NCBI GenBank assembly: GCA_002914805.1
Contig: JXTB01000152.1
Span: 763,446-827,445, forward strand
Direction of reading: 5' to 3'
From: Parasponia andersonii
Lineage: Eukaryota; Streptophyta; Magnoliopsida; Rosales; Cannabaceae
Length of the DNA stretch: 64,000 bases
The notes under the pieces were generated by a model. That model ran no database searches. It was not told the DNA's origin and was given only the letters and a program-made list of their open reading frames with translations. Positions 1 through 10,211 of the stretch are shown here, one piece after another. The translations under genes were made by a program, and so were the position numbers. Within the stretch, counting starts at the first letter, position 1. Every line of letters begins with the position of its first letter.

Positions 1-228
1 ATACTTCATTGCTTTCATGCCATGAGATTTGACTCTCTCATTATTGTTGATGTAATTGCTCATAAAGATTTCCCTCAATTGTTCTGATGCCCCTCTGACT
101 TTTTGAACTCAGTCGACATTATGATCTAGACATATGTCACATGCAGAATAATAATAATAATAATATAATAACAAAAATAATCAATAACAAATGATATTCT
201 AACAAGGCAACACTTCTTTTATTTGCAG
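1..228 (+). other. 3' part of the intron of the edge P450 gene
   Basis: The stretch ends in a pyrimidine-rich tract and the acceptor TTTATTTGCAG at 218-228, immediately before the P450 coding exon. It aligns by eye with the reverse complement of about 27,600-27,790, the 3' end of the intron in the complete gene: blocks such as TGTAATTGCTCATAAAGATT and CCTCTGACTTT are shared. It is therefore the homologous intron of a duplicated gene. A short AAT run lies near 150-170. The donor and first exon are outside the window. Confidence 0.8.
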
Positions 229-855
229 GATGTATTTGTAGCAGGGACAAACACATCTTCCATTACCTTAGAATGGGCACTAGCAGAGCTACTAAACCAC
301 CCAAAAATCATGAAGAAAGCAGTAGAAGAAGTTGATTCTGTAGTTGGGAAAACAAGACTGGTAGAAGAATCAGATGTTGTCAACCTTCCTTATATTCAAG
401 CTATAGTGAAAGAGACACTAAGGCTTCACCCACCAGGCCCAATACTTAGCAGAGAAGCCTCTCAATCATGCAATGTTAATGGCTATGATATTCCAGAGAA
501 GACCCGGTTGCTAATCAATGTTTGGGCCATTAGTAGGGATCCAAACCACTGGGAAAGCCCACTAGAGTTCAAGCCAGAGAGGTTTTATAGTGGAGAAGGG
601 AGTGAAAATGTGAAGCAGGTGGATGTTAGGGGACAACATTTCCAACTTTTGCCATTTGGGAGTGGAAGAAGAGTGTGCCCTGGAACCACTCTTGGATTGC
701 AAGTTGTTCACACAAGTCTTGCTTCAATGCTTCAGTGCTTTGAGTGGAAAGCCAATGGAATTGTTAACATGGATGAGGGACCAGGCTTAACCCTCCCAAG
801 GGCTCATTCCCTAGTCTGTGTCCCCAAGGCTAGGCATAGTCCAATGCCGCAGTGA
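229..855 (+). CDS. Cytochrome P450, CYP93 family, second exon (gene partial at window edge)
   Basis: This is the C-terminal 208 residues of a microsomal heme-thiolate monooxygenase. Visible signatures in order are the helix-I motif AGTNTSS, the ExxR motif in KETLR, PERF, and the heme-binding loop [10 protein letters not shown] with its Cys ligand. The exon begins after the acceptor AG at 227-228 and ends at TGA 853-855. The sequence [20 protein letters not shown] and [13 protein letters not shown] is typical of CYP93, closer by eye to CYP93B (flavone synthase II type) than to CYP93A, but I cannot fix the substrate. It differs from the complete - strand copy (27596-26970) at only 5 of 208 positions, so the two are recent duplicates. 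The helix-I acidic residue is Asn instead of the usual Asp. The reading frame is intact; whether the gene is functional depends on the unseen first exon. Confidence 0.93.
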   Translation, partial: DVFVAGTNTSSITLEWALAELLNHPKIMKKAVEEVDSVVGKTRLVEESDVVNLPYIQAIVKETLRLHPPGPILSREASQSCNVNGYDIPEKTRLLINVWAISRDPNHWESPLEFKPERFYSGEGSENVKQVDVRGQHFQLLPFGSGRRVCPGTTLGLQVVHTSLASMLQCFEWKANGIVNMDEGPGLTLPRAHSLVCVPKARHSPMPQ

Positions 856-1399
856 ATTTCTACGTCGTTGTTTTGACACGTCATGATATTTTTTGTTTTT
901 CTTTGTTTTTGATTTTGTGTGAATCTTATTAAATATTTGAGATATTTTGAAATAATAGAATCAGTTGTTACAATGGAAGAAATAAACCGAGTCTTGATCA
1001 ATCAAGCCAAACTTTATTTCTTACATACATAACAACTGAATAAGCTAGTGCATGGGCCACTCTATGATTCTAAGCTCTTTTTTCGTGTACTTTGTCCGGA
1101 TTACTCTTAATATATAAAGGTTTCCTTTCTACTTTACTCTTCTTCATGTTCATGTTCCTCTTTTTAACCTACAGTGCTGATTTATTGAATCTTGTTATTA
1201 ACTTTTGTCTAATTCTCGCAATTCCTTCTTTATTAAATCTAAGTGTATGTTTTTTCTCTCTTCTTTATCTCATTGATACAAGACATTTCAATCTTTGCTA
1301 GGCCACCCGTCCTTCATACGGGTTTTTTGTGTAAAATGTCCATTAAAGACCACATGTAACTCAAATCAAGTCAATTTTTAGGGATACAAAATTTATGAT
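856..1399. other. 3' flank of the edge P450, no gene
   Basis: The first ~240 bases match the sequence downstream of the complete P450 copy (reverse complement of about 26,969-26,720), sharing GACACGTCAT, AATAATAGAATCAGTTG, TGCATGGGCCAC and TACTTTGTCCG, so the duplication extended past the stop codon. A possible polyadenylation signal AATAAA lies at 981-986. The rest, up to the copia LTR, is AT-rich with no coding sign. Confidence 0.6.
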
Positions 1400-1936
1400 T
1401 GTTAAGAGATCGACTTTGCAGAAGCAATAATACACAGTTAAAATACGAGTTGACAAAATTTGATTAAAATGAAAAAAATAAGGCATACAAAAGATTTATC
1501 GTGGTTCATGCAATTTAAACTACGTTCACGGATAAGGCTGTGAAGAAATTTACTATAAAAGGAGATTACAACTCACTTTTCTCTAAATACAAGTTGAGAA
1601 CAAAAGTACTTCTCTCTCTTGAAATAGAAAAATAATATTCTCTAAACAATTTAGGAGAAAACAAGTGGAATACTTAAGAGGAAATTTTAGGCTAAACTCT
1701 CTCCTAAGAGTGAGGAAATATTTTTAGAATGGTATGTAAACAGAGGAGAAGGAGAGGAGTATTTATAGGTAAATTCTTTACCCTCCTTTGCTTATTCTTC
1801 CCTTCCCTTTTCTTTCTTTCTTTTTTTTTTTAAAAAAATTGAAGAGGGGCAGCACCGAAAGGTGCCGCATACTTAGATTGCAGTTTTAGTCGCAATATTG
1901 ATTGATGCTTCAGCCGCAATGTTTGACTCTTTAACA
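1400..1936 (-). repeat. 3' LTR of the copia element
   Basis: On the - strand it begins TGTTAAAGAG and ends CTCTTAACA, giving the TG..CA ends of an LTR. It is preceded by a short purine-rich tract (AAGTGAAAGAA) at about 1937-1947, the polypurine tract. A TATA-like TATAAATAC (- strand) lies at about 1760-1768. Most of its length aligns with 6028-6470. Confidence 0.85.
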
Positions 1937-2021
1937 TTCTTTCACTTGAAGACTTGATTTTAATCATGTCTTCATACTTAATAAATCTCTCTTTTCTTCG
2001 CTTGTCAATTCTTTATGTTGC

Positions 2022-5000
2022 TTATATTTCTGTTAGGCTATATGAGGATTTACACAATTGGAACTTGTTAGTATTGATTGGTTTGGTTAAAGCATCTGTT
2101 AGGTTCTCCTTAGTGTGTATCTTCAACATGTTTACACTTCCATCTTCTATTACTTCTCGAACAAAATGATATTGAACGCCTATATACTTTGTTCTAGAAT
2201 GAAAGGTTGGATTCCTTGCAATGTGCAAAGCACTCTAACTGTGACAAAACAAAATCTTTTCTTGTTTGTAGTTGAGCTCCTCCAATAATCTTTGAACTCA
2301 AATAGCCTCTTTGTAAGCTTGTGTAGCTGTCATGTATTCTATTTCTATTGTAGATAAAGCCGCAACAATTTGCCCAACTTATAGCTCCTTCTGCAAGAGT
2401 AAACATATAGTCTATAATAGATTTTCATTTGTCAATATCACCCGCAAAATCTGAGTTAACATATCATCTGATAGTAAATTCTGATCCTCTATAACATAAT
2501 GTAGCCTCTAAGGTTCCTTTGATATACCTTAGAATCCTCTTCACAGCATTCTAATAATTTCTACCAGGATTCGGAATATACCGACTAACTACTCACACAG
2601 CTTGTGCAATGTCTGGTCTTGTACATATCATAGCGAACAATAGGCTGCTCACCACTGATGCATATGGTACTCGAGATATCTCCATCTTCTCTACTTCATT
2701 GCTAGGATACATCTCAGAAGATAACTTGAAGCTAATAGGAAGTAGGGTAGAAATTGACTTACAATCTTGCATACTGAAGTGTCGTAAGATTTTCTTCAAA
2801 TAATTCTTCTAAAAGAGCCTAATCTTCCTGTTACTTCTATCTCGGTGAATTTGTATCCCTAGAATCTTAATTGCTAGTCCCAAGTCCTTCATATCAAATT
2901 CCCTAATCAACTATGCCTTCAATTCTAGGACTCTAACTTTGTTGGGGCCTACTACCAACATGTCGTCTACGTACAATAATAAGATAATGAAATCACTATC
3001 TTCATCAAACCTTCTGAAGTATGTGCAATGGTCTGGACTGAGTCTATTATACCCAAATCTTATGATGAAGGAATCAAATCTCTTATACGAACATCTCGGC
3101 ACCTGTTTGAGACAGTATAGAGATTTTTTCAACCTGCAAACCAAGTTCTTCTTGTCTATTTCAGTAAAACCTTCTGGTTGAAGCATATAAATTTCTTCTT
3201 CAAGTTCTCCATAAAGAAAAGTAGTTTTCATATTTAGTTGCTCTAGATGTAGGTCAAATGTAGCACACATCGCCAAAACCACTTTAACTATTGTAAGTCG
3301 AACCACTGGTGAAAATATCTCGTTGAAGTTAATACCTTCTTTCTGAGCATATCCTTTTACCACCAATCTCGCACGATACTGCTCCACTTGATCATTACTA
3401 TCACGCTTGATCTTGTAGACCCATTTGTTTCCAATGGCCTTCCTTCCTTGTGGTAGTGAAACAAGATCCTCTGTCTTGTTCTTATGAAGGGCTTCAATCT
3501 CTTCTTGTATTGCTGTCATCCATAGGGATACATCCGGGCTTTTGGTAACCTCATAGAAAGTTATTGGCTCTCCATTTTCTAATAGAAGACAGTATGCAAT
3601 GTTGCTCTCAGTGATATAATCTAAGTGCCATCCTGATGTGGTCTTCTCTCACAAGTTGACCGATGAATTTCAGAAGCCTTTTTCTCGATTAGTTCTTCTA
3701 CTTCATGCTCTAGTGTTACTTCAGAAGAATCTAAATCTTCAGCATTCATTTCTACATGAACTGTAGTAGTTTTTAGTCTGTTATCGTCTCCCTTCTCTTG
3801 TAGTTTATTTTTTGTAAATATCACATCTCTGCTAATAACAACCTTATGAATAGTGGGATCTCATAGGTGATACCCATTAACTCCATCAATATATTTCATA
3901 GGTGATACACACTTCTGGATTTTGAATCCAGTTTTGTGATTTCTTGAGCATTTTACATCATGTAAACAGGACTTCCAAATATATATATGTAAGAATAATC
4001 AGCTAGCTTACTAGTCCATATCTCCATCAGTGTCTTCAGATCAATCACTGTTGATAGAGATCGACTGATCATATAACAAGCAGTTTTGACTGCTTCTGCC
4101 TAGAATGTCTTGGGTAGACTTGCAGCTCTCAACATTGCTTTTATTCTTTCTAACAAGTTTCTATTCGTCCACTTTACCACTCCATTTTGTTGAGGAGTGT
4201 ATGCCACTATGAACTGCCTTTTGATACCTTCTTATTGACAAAAGTTATCAAATTCATCGCTTGTATACTCTCCTCCATTATCTGTCCTCAAACACTTGAT
4301 CTTCTCTTCATATTCAAGCTCTATCTATGCTTTGAATATTTTGAAAACTAAAAATATATCTGCCTTTTTCTTAATAGGATACACCTAACATCTTCTGGAG
4401 TAATCATCAATAAGTCTATAACTTTCTATTCATCAATAAGTCTAGAACTTTCTTACTTCTAGAGCTGGAAGTGCTAAACTTTAATCTATGCTGCTTGCTT
4501 GTGACATAATGCTCAAAAAATGGTAAAGATACCTTTGTAAGACAAGGAAGCAACCTCCGTTCAGAGAGAATCTTCAAGCCTCGGTCCAACATATGGCCGA
4601 GTTTACGATGCCACATCATCGTTAATTCTTCTCCAAAATTTGTTGAAGTAACTGATGCCTCTGCTTCAATTAGTGTATCTCCTTTAAGCATGTATAGATT
4701 CACTGCGATTTTCTCCGCCTTCATTACTACAAGCGTGCCCTTCATGATCTTTATAATCTTATTCTCGACACGAGTTTTGCAACCAAGGTTATCTAATTGT
4801 CTCAAAGACATTAGATTTTTCTTCAGGCCCTTCATATATCGCACCGCTTAAATAGTACGAACAGTGTCATCGTACATCTTCATCTTGATGGTGCTAATCC
4901 CAGTGATTTTTCAGGTATTATCATTACCCATGAATACAAATCCCTCAGAGACAGGTTCATATGTGTGAAACTACTCTCTGTGAGAAGTCATGTGCCATGT

Positions 5001-5053
5001 TACTCCCAAATCCACTAACCAAACATCAGTAAGCTGTCGTCTGTCTTTAGAAA
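2022..5053 (-). pseudogene. copia pol remnant (protease, integrase, RT, RNase H)
   Basis: Reading from 5053 down, the protease region keeps a WLVD start, but the catalytic DSGAS-type motif reads DLGVT and several Trp or Cys codons are stops. A GAG-pre-integrase segment at 4844-4416 has WHRKLGHM. The reverse transcriptase at 3519-2911 carries NKWVYKIK, RARLVVKGYAQKEG and the catalytic YVDDMLVVG. The RNase H part (about 2800-2022) has RPDIAQAV, SRTKYIGVQYHFVRE and DALTKPI, and ends with the usual copia C-terminus. Frames are interrupted many times, especially in the integrase core at about 4400-3600. It belongs to the Tnt1/Tork-like lineage by eye. Confidence 0.88.
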
Positions 5054-5891
5054 CTATTGTTGCTTCGTTGTAGAGGATTTCTCCATCATCTGAAGTACTT
5101 GCCATATTCCCTTAAGCATTTGATGACTCGGGGTCTTTCCCTCTACAATCTCTATTTTTCTTGAGTTGCCAACACTCCCGTTTGACGTGCCCTTTCTTAC
5201 CATAGTGATAGCACTTGATATTTTTCTTACTTGTTGACTTTGATCTACCATGACTCTGACTCCCACTGGGGCCATGTTCTGTTGATCTCTCTCTCATTGT
5301 CAAAGCCTCTGTTTGCTGTAAACTTGCCGATCTATCTTCCTTATTCTTACGCCGATTTTCTTCTTCAAGAACAATAGCTGTAAGATCGTTGAAAACTAGA
5401 GTTATGGCATTGTTGGTGACATTTACGATAAGTTGATCATACGAATCAGGTAGACTTTGAAGTAAGATTTCTGTACATTCATTATTCTCTATTTTATACT
5501 CCATTGCCGTGAGTTATGAAACTAGAATGTTGAGGGTGTTGATGTGGTCGGTCACTGTTATTGATTCCGCCATCCGAAAAGGATAAAGCCTTCTTTTCAA
5601 GAAAATTTTATTATGAATTGACTTGGCCTGATATAGCTTTGTCAGTGTATCTCATATCTCCTTCACTGATTTCTTCTTTTCAATGCTTAACAAGACTCCA
5701 TCTGCTATTACTAAAAGTAAGTTACTGACAACATTATCATCTATCTCGTCTCACTTTTTATCATCAATAATCTCAATAGATCTTTCCCTAATTGCTGCTA
5801 AGTAATTATCTTTTCTCAAGATTGCATTTATCTTAATTTTTTACAGAGAAAAATTACTCCCATTGAACTTCTCAATATCGAATTTTGCCAT
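5054..5891 (-). pseudogene. copia gag remnant
   Basis: The likely start ATG is at 5891-5889 (MAKFDIEKFNG, a common copia gag start). A UBN2-type gag body follows, with TKLYQAKSIHNKIFLKRRLY and LLQSLPDSYDQLI. Near the end the zinc knuckle reads CYHYGKKGHVKREC. The second Cys of the CX2CX4HX4C pattern is Tyr, so RNA binding would be impaired. In-frame stops occur upstream of 5504. Confidence 0.85.
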
Positions 5892-6011
5892 CATTTTTAT
5901 TCACCATGATTTATTCAGTTACCACTATTTCACTGTATATGAACAGTACCGTATACGTAAATAATACTGTATACATGAATAGTGCTATATACATAAACAA
6001 TACTACAACTA

Positions 6012-6026
6012 ATAGCTCTGATACCA
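6012..6026 (-). other. Primer-binding site (initiator tRNA-Met) of the copia element
   Basis: On the - strand the sequence directly after the 5' LTR is TGGTATCAGAGCTAT, complementary to the 3' end of plant initiator tRNA-Met, the standard primer of Ty1/copia elements. Confidence 0.9.
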
Positions 6027-6027
6027 C

Positions 6028-6470
6028 TGTTGGGATATCGACTTTGTAGAAGTGACAACACATAGCTAAAATAAAAATTGAGAAAATTTGGTTAAAATGA
6101 AAAAAAATAAGGCACACAAAAGATTTATCGTGGTTCACCCAATTTAGGCTAGGTCTACGGACAAGACTGTGAAGAAATTCACTATAAAAGAAGATTACAA
6201 CTCACTTTTCTCTAAATACAAGAAGAGAATAAAAGTACCTCTCTTTCTTGAAATACGAAAAAATACTCTCTAAACAATTTAGAAGAAAATAAATGGAATA
6301 CTTAAGAGAAATTTTTAAGCTAAACTCTCTCTTAAGAATGATGAAATATTTTTAGAATAGTGTGTAAGCAGATGAGGAGAGGGGTTCTTCCCTTCCTTTT
6401 TTTATTTTTTTATTTTTTTTAATTGAAGAGGGACGACACCAAAAGATGCCTCAACTTAGACAGCAGCTTT
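6028..6470 (-). repeat. 5' LTR of the copia element, truncated
   Basis: It aligns with 1400 to about 1870 but loses similarity at about 6470, so the outer ~90 bases are gone. Compared with the other LTR it also lacks the ~40-base block containing the TATAAATA box (junction near 6385). The promoter LTR is therefore probably dead. Confidence 0.8.
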
Positions 6471-6641
6471 AAGTGCATTCATGTAACAATATGCTCCTAT
6501 ATATTGCATACTCTTATCTATTTGCAAATGAAATTATAGTTGCGAATTTTGTAGTTCCGTTGGTTGTATAGTTGCATGACTTTTAATTCGGCTGTACCCA
6601 ATTAAGTGCATTCATATTACAATATGCTCCTATATATTGCA
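6471..6641. repeat. Pair of 39/38-bp direct repeats at the broken LTR end
   Basis: 6471-6509 and 6604-6641 both read AAGTGCATTCAT, a short variable part, then ACAATATGCTCCTATATATT. The first copy abuts the truncated copia LTR exactly. This looks like deletion of the LTR end followed by filler copied from 133 bases away, or a local duplication. Confidence 0.75.
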
Positions 6642-6661
6642 ATCCAGTATTATTACCAATA

Positions 6662-6711
<50 letters not shown>

Positions 6712-7533
6712 CAGTCTAGTCCAACTCTGTATTAAATTGAAGCACTCCATGAAATAAAATGTATAAAGTATGCTAAAAATGAGTTAAGAAGGGGAAAAAA
6801 GAAAATGATCGAGCTACATCAACCATAATACTTTAAAACTTACAAGCCCTTATTGCGCGTATCGGCTCAATTAGGGGTTAGGATGTTATAATTATCATAA
6901 TATATAGAATGTCAAACAGACAATCTGACCGGATAGAGAATGACGTTGCAGAATCCAATTTGACAATTTGGTGTCTAAGGGTAAGGCTACATACAGCGCA
7001 TCAATATCTTTACATAAAGACTTATAGTACTTCATAACTGGTCCATCATTTAACATTGATATTGACAATACAGTTTGGATCTGGACATTGTAGCTCTTAA
7101 TATCTATTGACATTTTTAGGATACGGCTCCGGATGATGGTGTACATAATACATGTGCTTGCTATTGCCCAATATTACATTGCTGCCCCTTGTAGTAAGTG
7201 CGGATTTATTATATATTCATATCTTACATACATTGAAATGCATAATCTTTGTAAAAGACGGCAATTTGTCAGCCCAAAAAATGAAGGAGAAACAAAGTAA
7301 AAGCCGACTATAATTATCAGCTCAGATTGTCAAAAGAAATTATTATACCAGGGGGCCGGCAAAAATGAAAATACTCACTTATATTCTAGAACTGAACTTT
7401 GACCAGTTTGCTATTTAATTTTTTTCATTTTGTTTATTTATTTTTAAATTGCAGCCTTTATAGATTCTTTTCCCTAGTTTATGGAAGTACCCTCTCTTCA
7501 ACACCTAATTCCTTACTAGGAAAAAGGTCAGCC
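6642..7533. other. Intergenic, (TA)n tract, no gene
   Basis: A (TA)20 microsatellite occupies 6671-6710. The remainder leads into the P450 pseudogene and would have held its promoter. No coding sequence can be supported; the short open frame at 6895-7146 (-) has no recognisable content. Confidence 0.6.
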
Positions 7534-8496
7534 ATGAATTATCTCCAAGGCTACGACATACTTTTCTTGGTATGGTTAGTCTCAACCATCCTGGTTCGAG
7601 CCATACTGACCAAATCTCGAACCAAGGCTCGTCTCCTACCTAGCCCTTTCGCTCTGCCAATCATTGGACACCCTCATCTCCTCGGTCCATTACCACACCA
7701 AGCTCTCCACATGCTCTCAAACCATTACGGACCCTTAATTCATTTCTCTCTCCGCTGTGTCCCCTATGATGTGATTTCATGCATCCTCTGAAATGGCCAA
7801 AGATTTCCTTAAGAAACAAAAAACTTCCTTCTCAAAATGACCGCTTTCGAGTATCGTTGACCACCTCTTATCCCTCAGCTGACCTCACCTTTGCTCCGTA
7901 CGGAACTTATTGGAAGTTCATGAAGAAACTGTGCATGCCACAGCTTCTTCTAGGTGGTCAAACACAAAACCAGCTTCTTCCAATTAGGAGCGATGAGATA
8001 AACCGGCTCTTAAAGGTGTTGGTAGAACGAGTTGAGTCAAAGGAATCGGTTGATATTGGAAGAGAATTGACTAAGCTAATTAGTAATGTTGTTTTGAGAA
8101 TGGTTATGAACAAAAGGTCGTGTGCTGAGAATGATGATGAAGCTGATGAGGATATGAACGTGATCAACGGGTCAACTGAGGTTTTGGGAAAGTTTAACTT
8201 GTCTGATTTCATTTGGAGCAGGTCTACTGATCCGTAATAAAGAGGAAATGATAAAAGAAGGGAAATAGTTTTCCTTTTCACGTATTTAGATACCGAATTA
8301 TTATACAAAAAAAGGAATTCTAACATTTTTCACTTGTTTTTTATTCCCCTCTGATCCCTTTTCTCTTACTTTCCTTTCCACTTGATATTTGTAAACACAG
8401 CCTTAGATATGTAAGAAGTTTGACTTTCAGGGAATTAGGAGAAAAGAGAAAAGGTAAGGAAATCCATGAAAAGTTTGATCAAACAATAGACAAGAT
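7534..8496 (+). pseudogene. CYP93 P450 pseudogene, first exon, 5' part
   Basis: It starts [20 protein letters not shown], a membrane anchor like the complete copy. The proline hinge, PIIGH and GPLPHQ follow. Similarity to the complete copy continues through FAPYGTYWKFMKKLCM (helix C WxxxK) to SDFIW, but in different frames: shifts occur near 7770-7800 and 7840. About 200 bases of unrelated sequence (roughly 8217-8420) sit between SDFIW and CKKFDFQG. The segment ends at 8496 where the Tat element is inserted; 8492-8496 AAGAT is the left target duplication. Amino-acid similarity to the complete gene is clearly lower than that of the edge copy, so this is an older paralogue. Confidence 0.9.
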
Positions 8497-9193
8497 TATT
8501 GACGGAGGTTTTGTCAACAATAAATTTAGGAAAATTGCAAGATGTGGCTTGTGTGTGAAAAGAGTTAATTAACTAAAGCAAACAAAGAGACAAGAATTTT
8601 ATAATGGTTCAGCCCCAAAAAGGATGAGCCTACGTCCACTGTTTTTCACTATTTTCTGGAGAATTACAAGAACTCAAAATTACAATGCGTTGTCCGGAAA
8701 GAAGAAGCAAGAGTTTTAAAAAGGTTCTCCCAAAAATTCCTCAGCCTCTCCAGAACAGAAAAAGTCTAAACTCCCTCACTGAAACATTGAACTCCCTTTA
8801 TATAAATGAGGATAGCTCAATGTTTCCCAATTGTAAGAATGGGTAACTGTATAATCAGGCAATACAATTTGAGTAACAATATAACTGGGTAATCACTTAA
8901 ATGAGATGACTGGTCGATTTTTAAAGAGAAACTTTTGTTTCCCTTTCTTTGTAGGTTACCCGTTTGACGAAGTGTAGACTAGACTCCTTTTCATTCTGGT
9001 CGCACTTAACTCGTTCGGAGGAGGTCCCACATAACTCTTTCGGAAGAGGTCGCACTAACTTATGCGGTGGAGGTCACACGTTACTCTTTTAGAAGAGGTC
9101 GCACATAATCTTACTTATGCAACCTGACACTCACTTGGTCAACTTTTCCCTTTATGGTATTGACCAACATATAAGATTTTAGACCACACAACA
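8497..9193 (-). repeat. 3' LTR of the Tat element
   Basis: 697 bases, nearly identical to 21818-22506. On the - strand it starts TGTTGTGTGG and ends CCGTCAATA. It contains a TATA-like TATATAAAG (- strand, about 8799-8807) and a degenerate ~27-base repeat around the core GAGGTCGCAC at about 9002-9106. Confidence 0.93.
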
Positions 9194-9610
9194 ATTGCTC
9201 CCTAGCTCCATTAGTTCTTTAGGATAAAATAGAGCTTCCTTCTACTATAAGTGCGAGTTTAAAAAATGCAACGTCATGACCTAGGCTTGAGACCCTTGAA
9301 GAGTCGAAGAGTCGCCAGATCTCAAATCTTACCTTTTCAAGATCATGCGCACCTTTTTCTGACAGATGAAACCACATATCACCTTTTCTAAGAAGAATAG
9401 CAAAACTCGAGGAGATTTTTCTCTTCTTTTTCCTTGTTAAACAGAGATAATGATAGCGATGATGTCAGTTATCGTCTTAAATCGAATCGTTTCAAATTTT
9501 GAAAAGATTCTGATTTAATTTCGGAAAAACCAAATCCTGCGTGAACTTCAGCCTTTGGATCTGAAAATTAAATACCTTGATCTATGACTGTGATTTGACG
9601 ATGTTCGAGG
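9194..9610. other. Tat internal region between 3' LTR and antisense-gene promoter
   Basis: It adjoins the LTR with a purine-biased stretch on the - strand (GGAGCTAGGGAGCAAT), the likely polypurine tract. No open reading frame of note. It would be upstream promoter sequence for the + strand gene. Confidence 0.5.
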
Positions 9611-9619
9611 TATATATAT
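9611..9619 (+). promoter_or_regulatory. TATA box of the antisense gene in the Tat element
   Basis: TATATATAT in the context GAGGTATATATATCGAAAA lies about 190 bases upstream of a probable 5'-UTR splice donor (GAAAG/GTTAG at 9805/9806). A pyrimidine-rich leader (CTATTTCTCTCAAAACCC) follows about 40 bases later. Inferred from position only. Confidence 0.5.
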
Positions 9620-10211
9620 CGAAAACTAATCCGCCTCCTCAAAAAACCTATCGTCTGCTATTTCTCTCAAAACCCAAAATATTCACAGAGCAATTTTTCC
9701 GGCGTCATTCTGTTTCTCAGCTCGCATAACTTTGTCATCTTCTCCGACGAAGTTATCATCACAATCCTTCAAACGTCTTCTTGATCCCTCCGTCTTCGAA
9801 GAAAGGTTAGTATATATCTCTTGTTATTCGATTTTTCTAGAACTCTTATTTACAGATCCTAGAGTAGAAAATAGGAACAAACTGTAGAACCTAAATACCA
9901 TAGAGCCTAAATATTCTGAACATAAACCCATCCCGCATTCGGATGGACTGTAAAATGGAAATTTTTAGATCCCCTTCGTTGGTTTATAGATTCTTCTTTT
10001 AGACGACTGACAGAGATGAATTCGTGAAAGAGTTTTTATTTTCTTTTTTAACGAACTGCTCGAACGATTTTTATGAACCTGTGGATCGATTAGAAAAAAT
10101 TCGATAAGTAGCTTGTTGATGCAATCCTAGGATGAGACCCCAAAACTGCTTGCATATAGCTAAAATCCCTGATGCTCGCATAGGACTAAATCCATCTATA
10201 TTTCTTTTTAG

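Larger units (their letters stand above)
1400..6470 (-). mobile_element. Ty1/copia LTR retrotransposon (Tork/Tnt1-like), decayed
   Basis: Two related LTRs (1400-1936 and 6028-6470) flank a - strand gag-pol. The primer-binding site next to the right LTR is complementary to initiator tRNA-Met (TGGTATCAGAGC on the - strand), which sets the orientation. Domain order is gag, protease, integrase, reverse transcriptase, RNase H, the copia order. Frames are broken by many stops and shifts and the protease active site is lost, so it is not autonomous. The outer end of the right LTR is missing, so no target duplication can be checked. Confidence 0.9.

Noticed and set aside
1092..1301. Small hydrophobic + strand protein
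   Set aside because: T-rich low-complexity sequence, no start context or conserved motif.
7779..8326. Independent genes on either strand
   Set aside because: The + frame is the frameshifted continuation of the P450 pseudogene; the - frame is its shadow.
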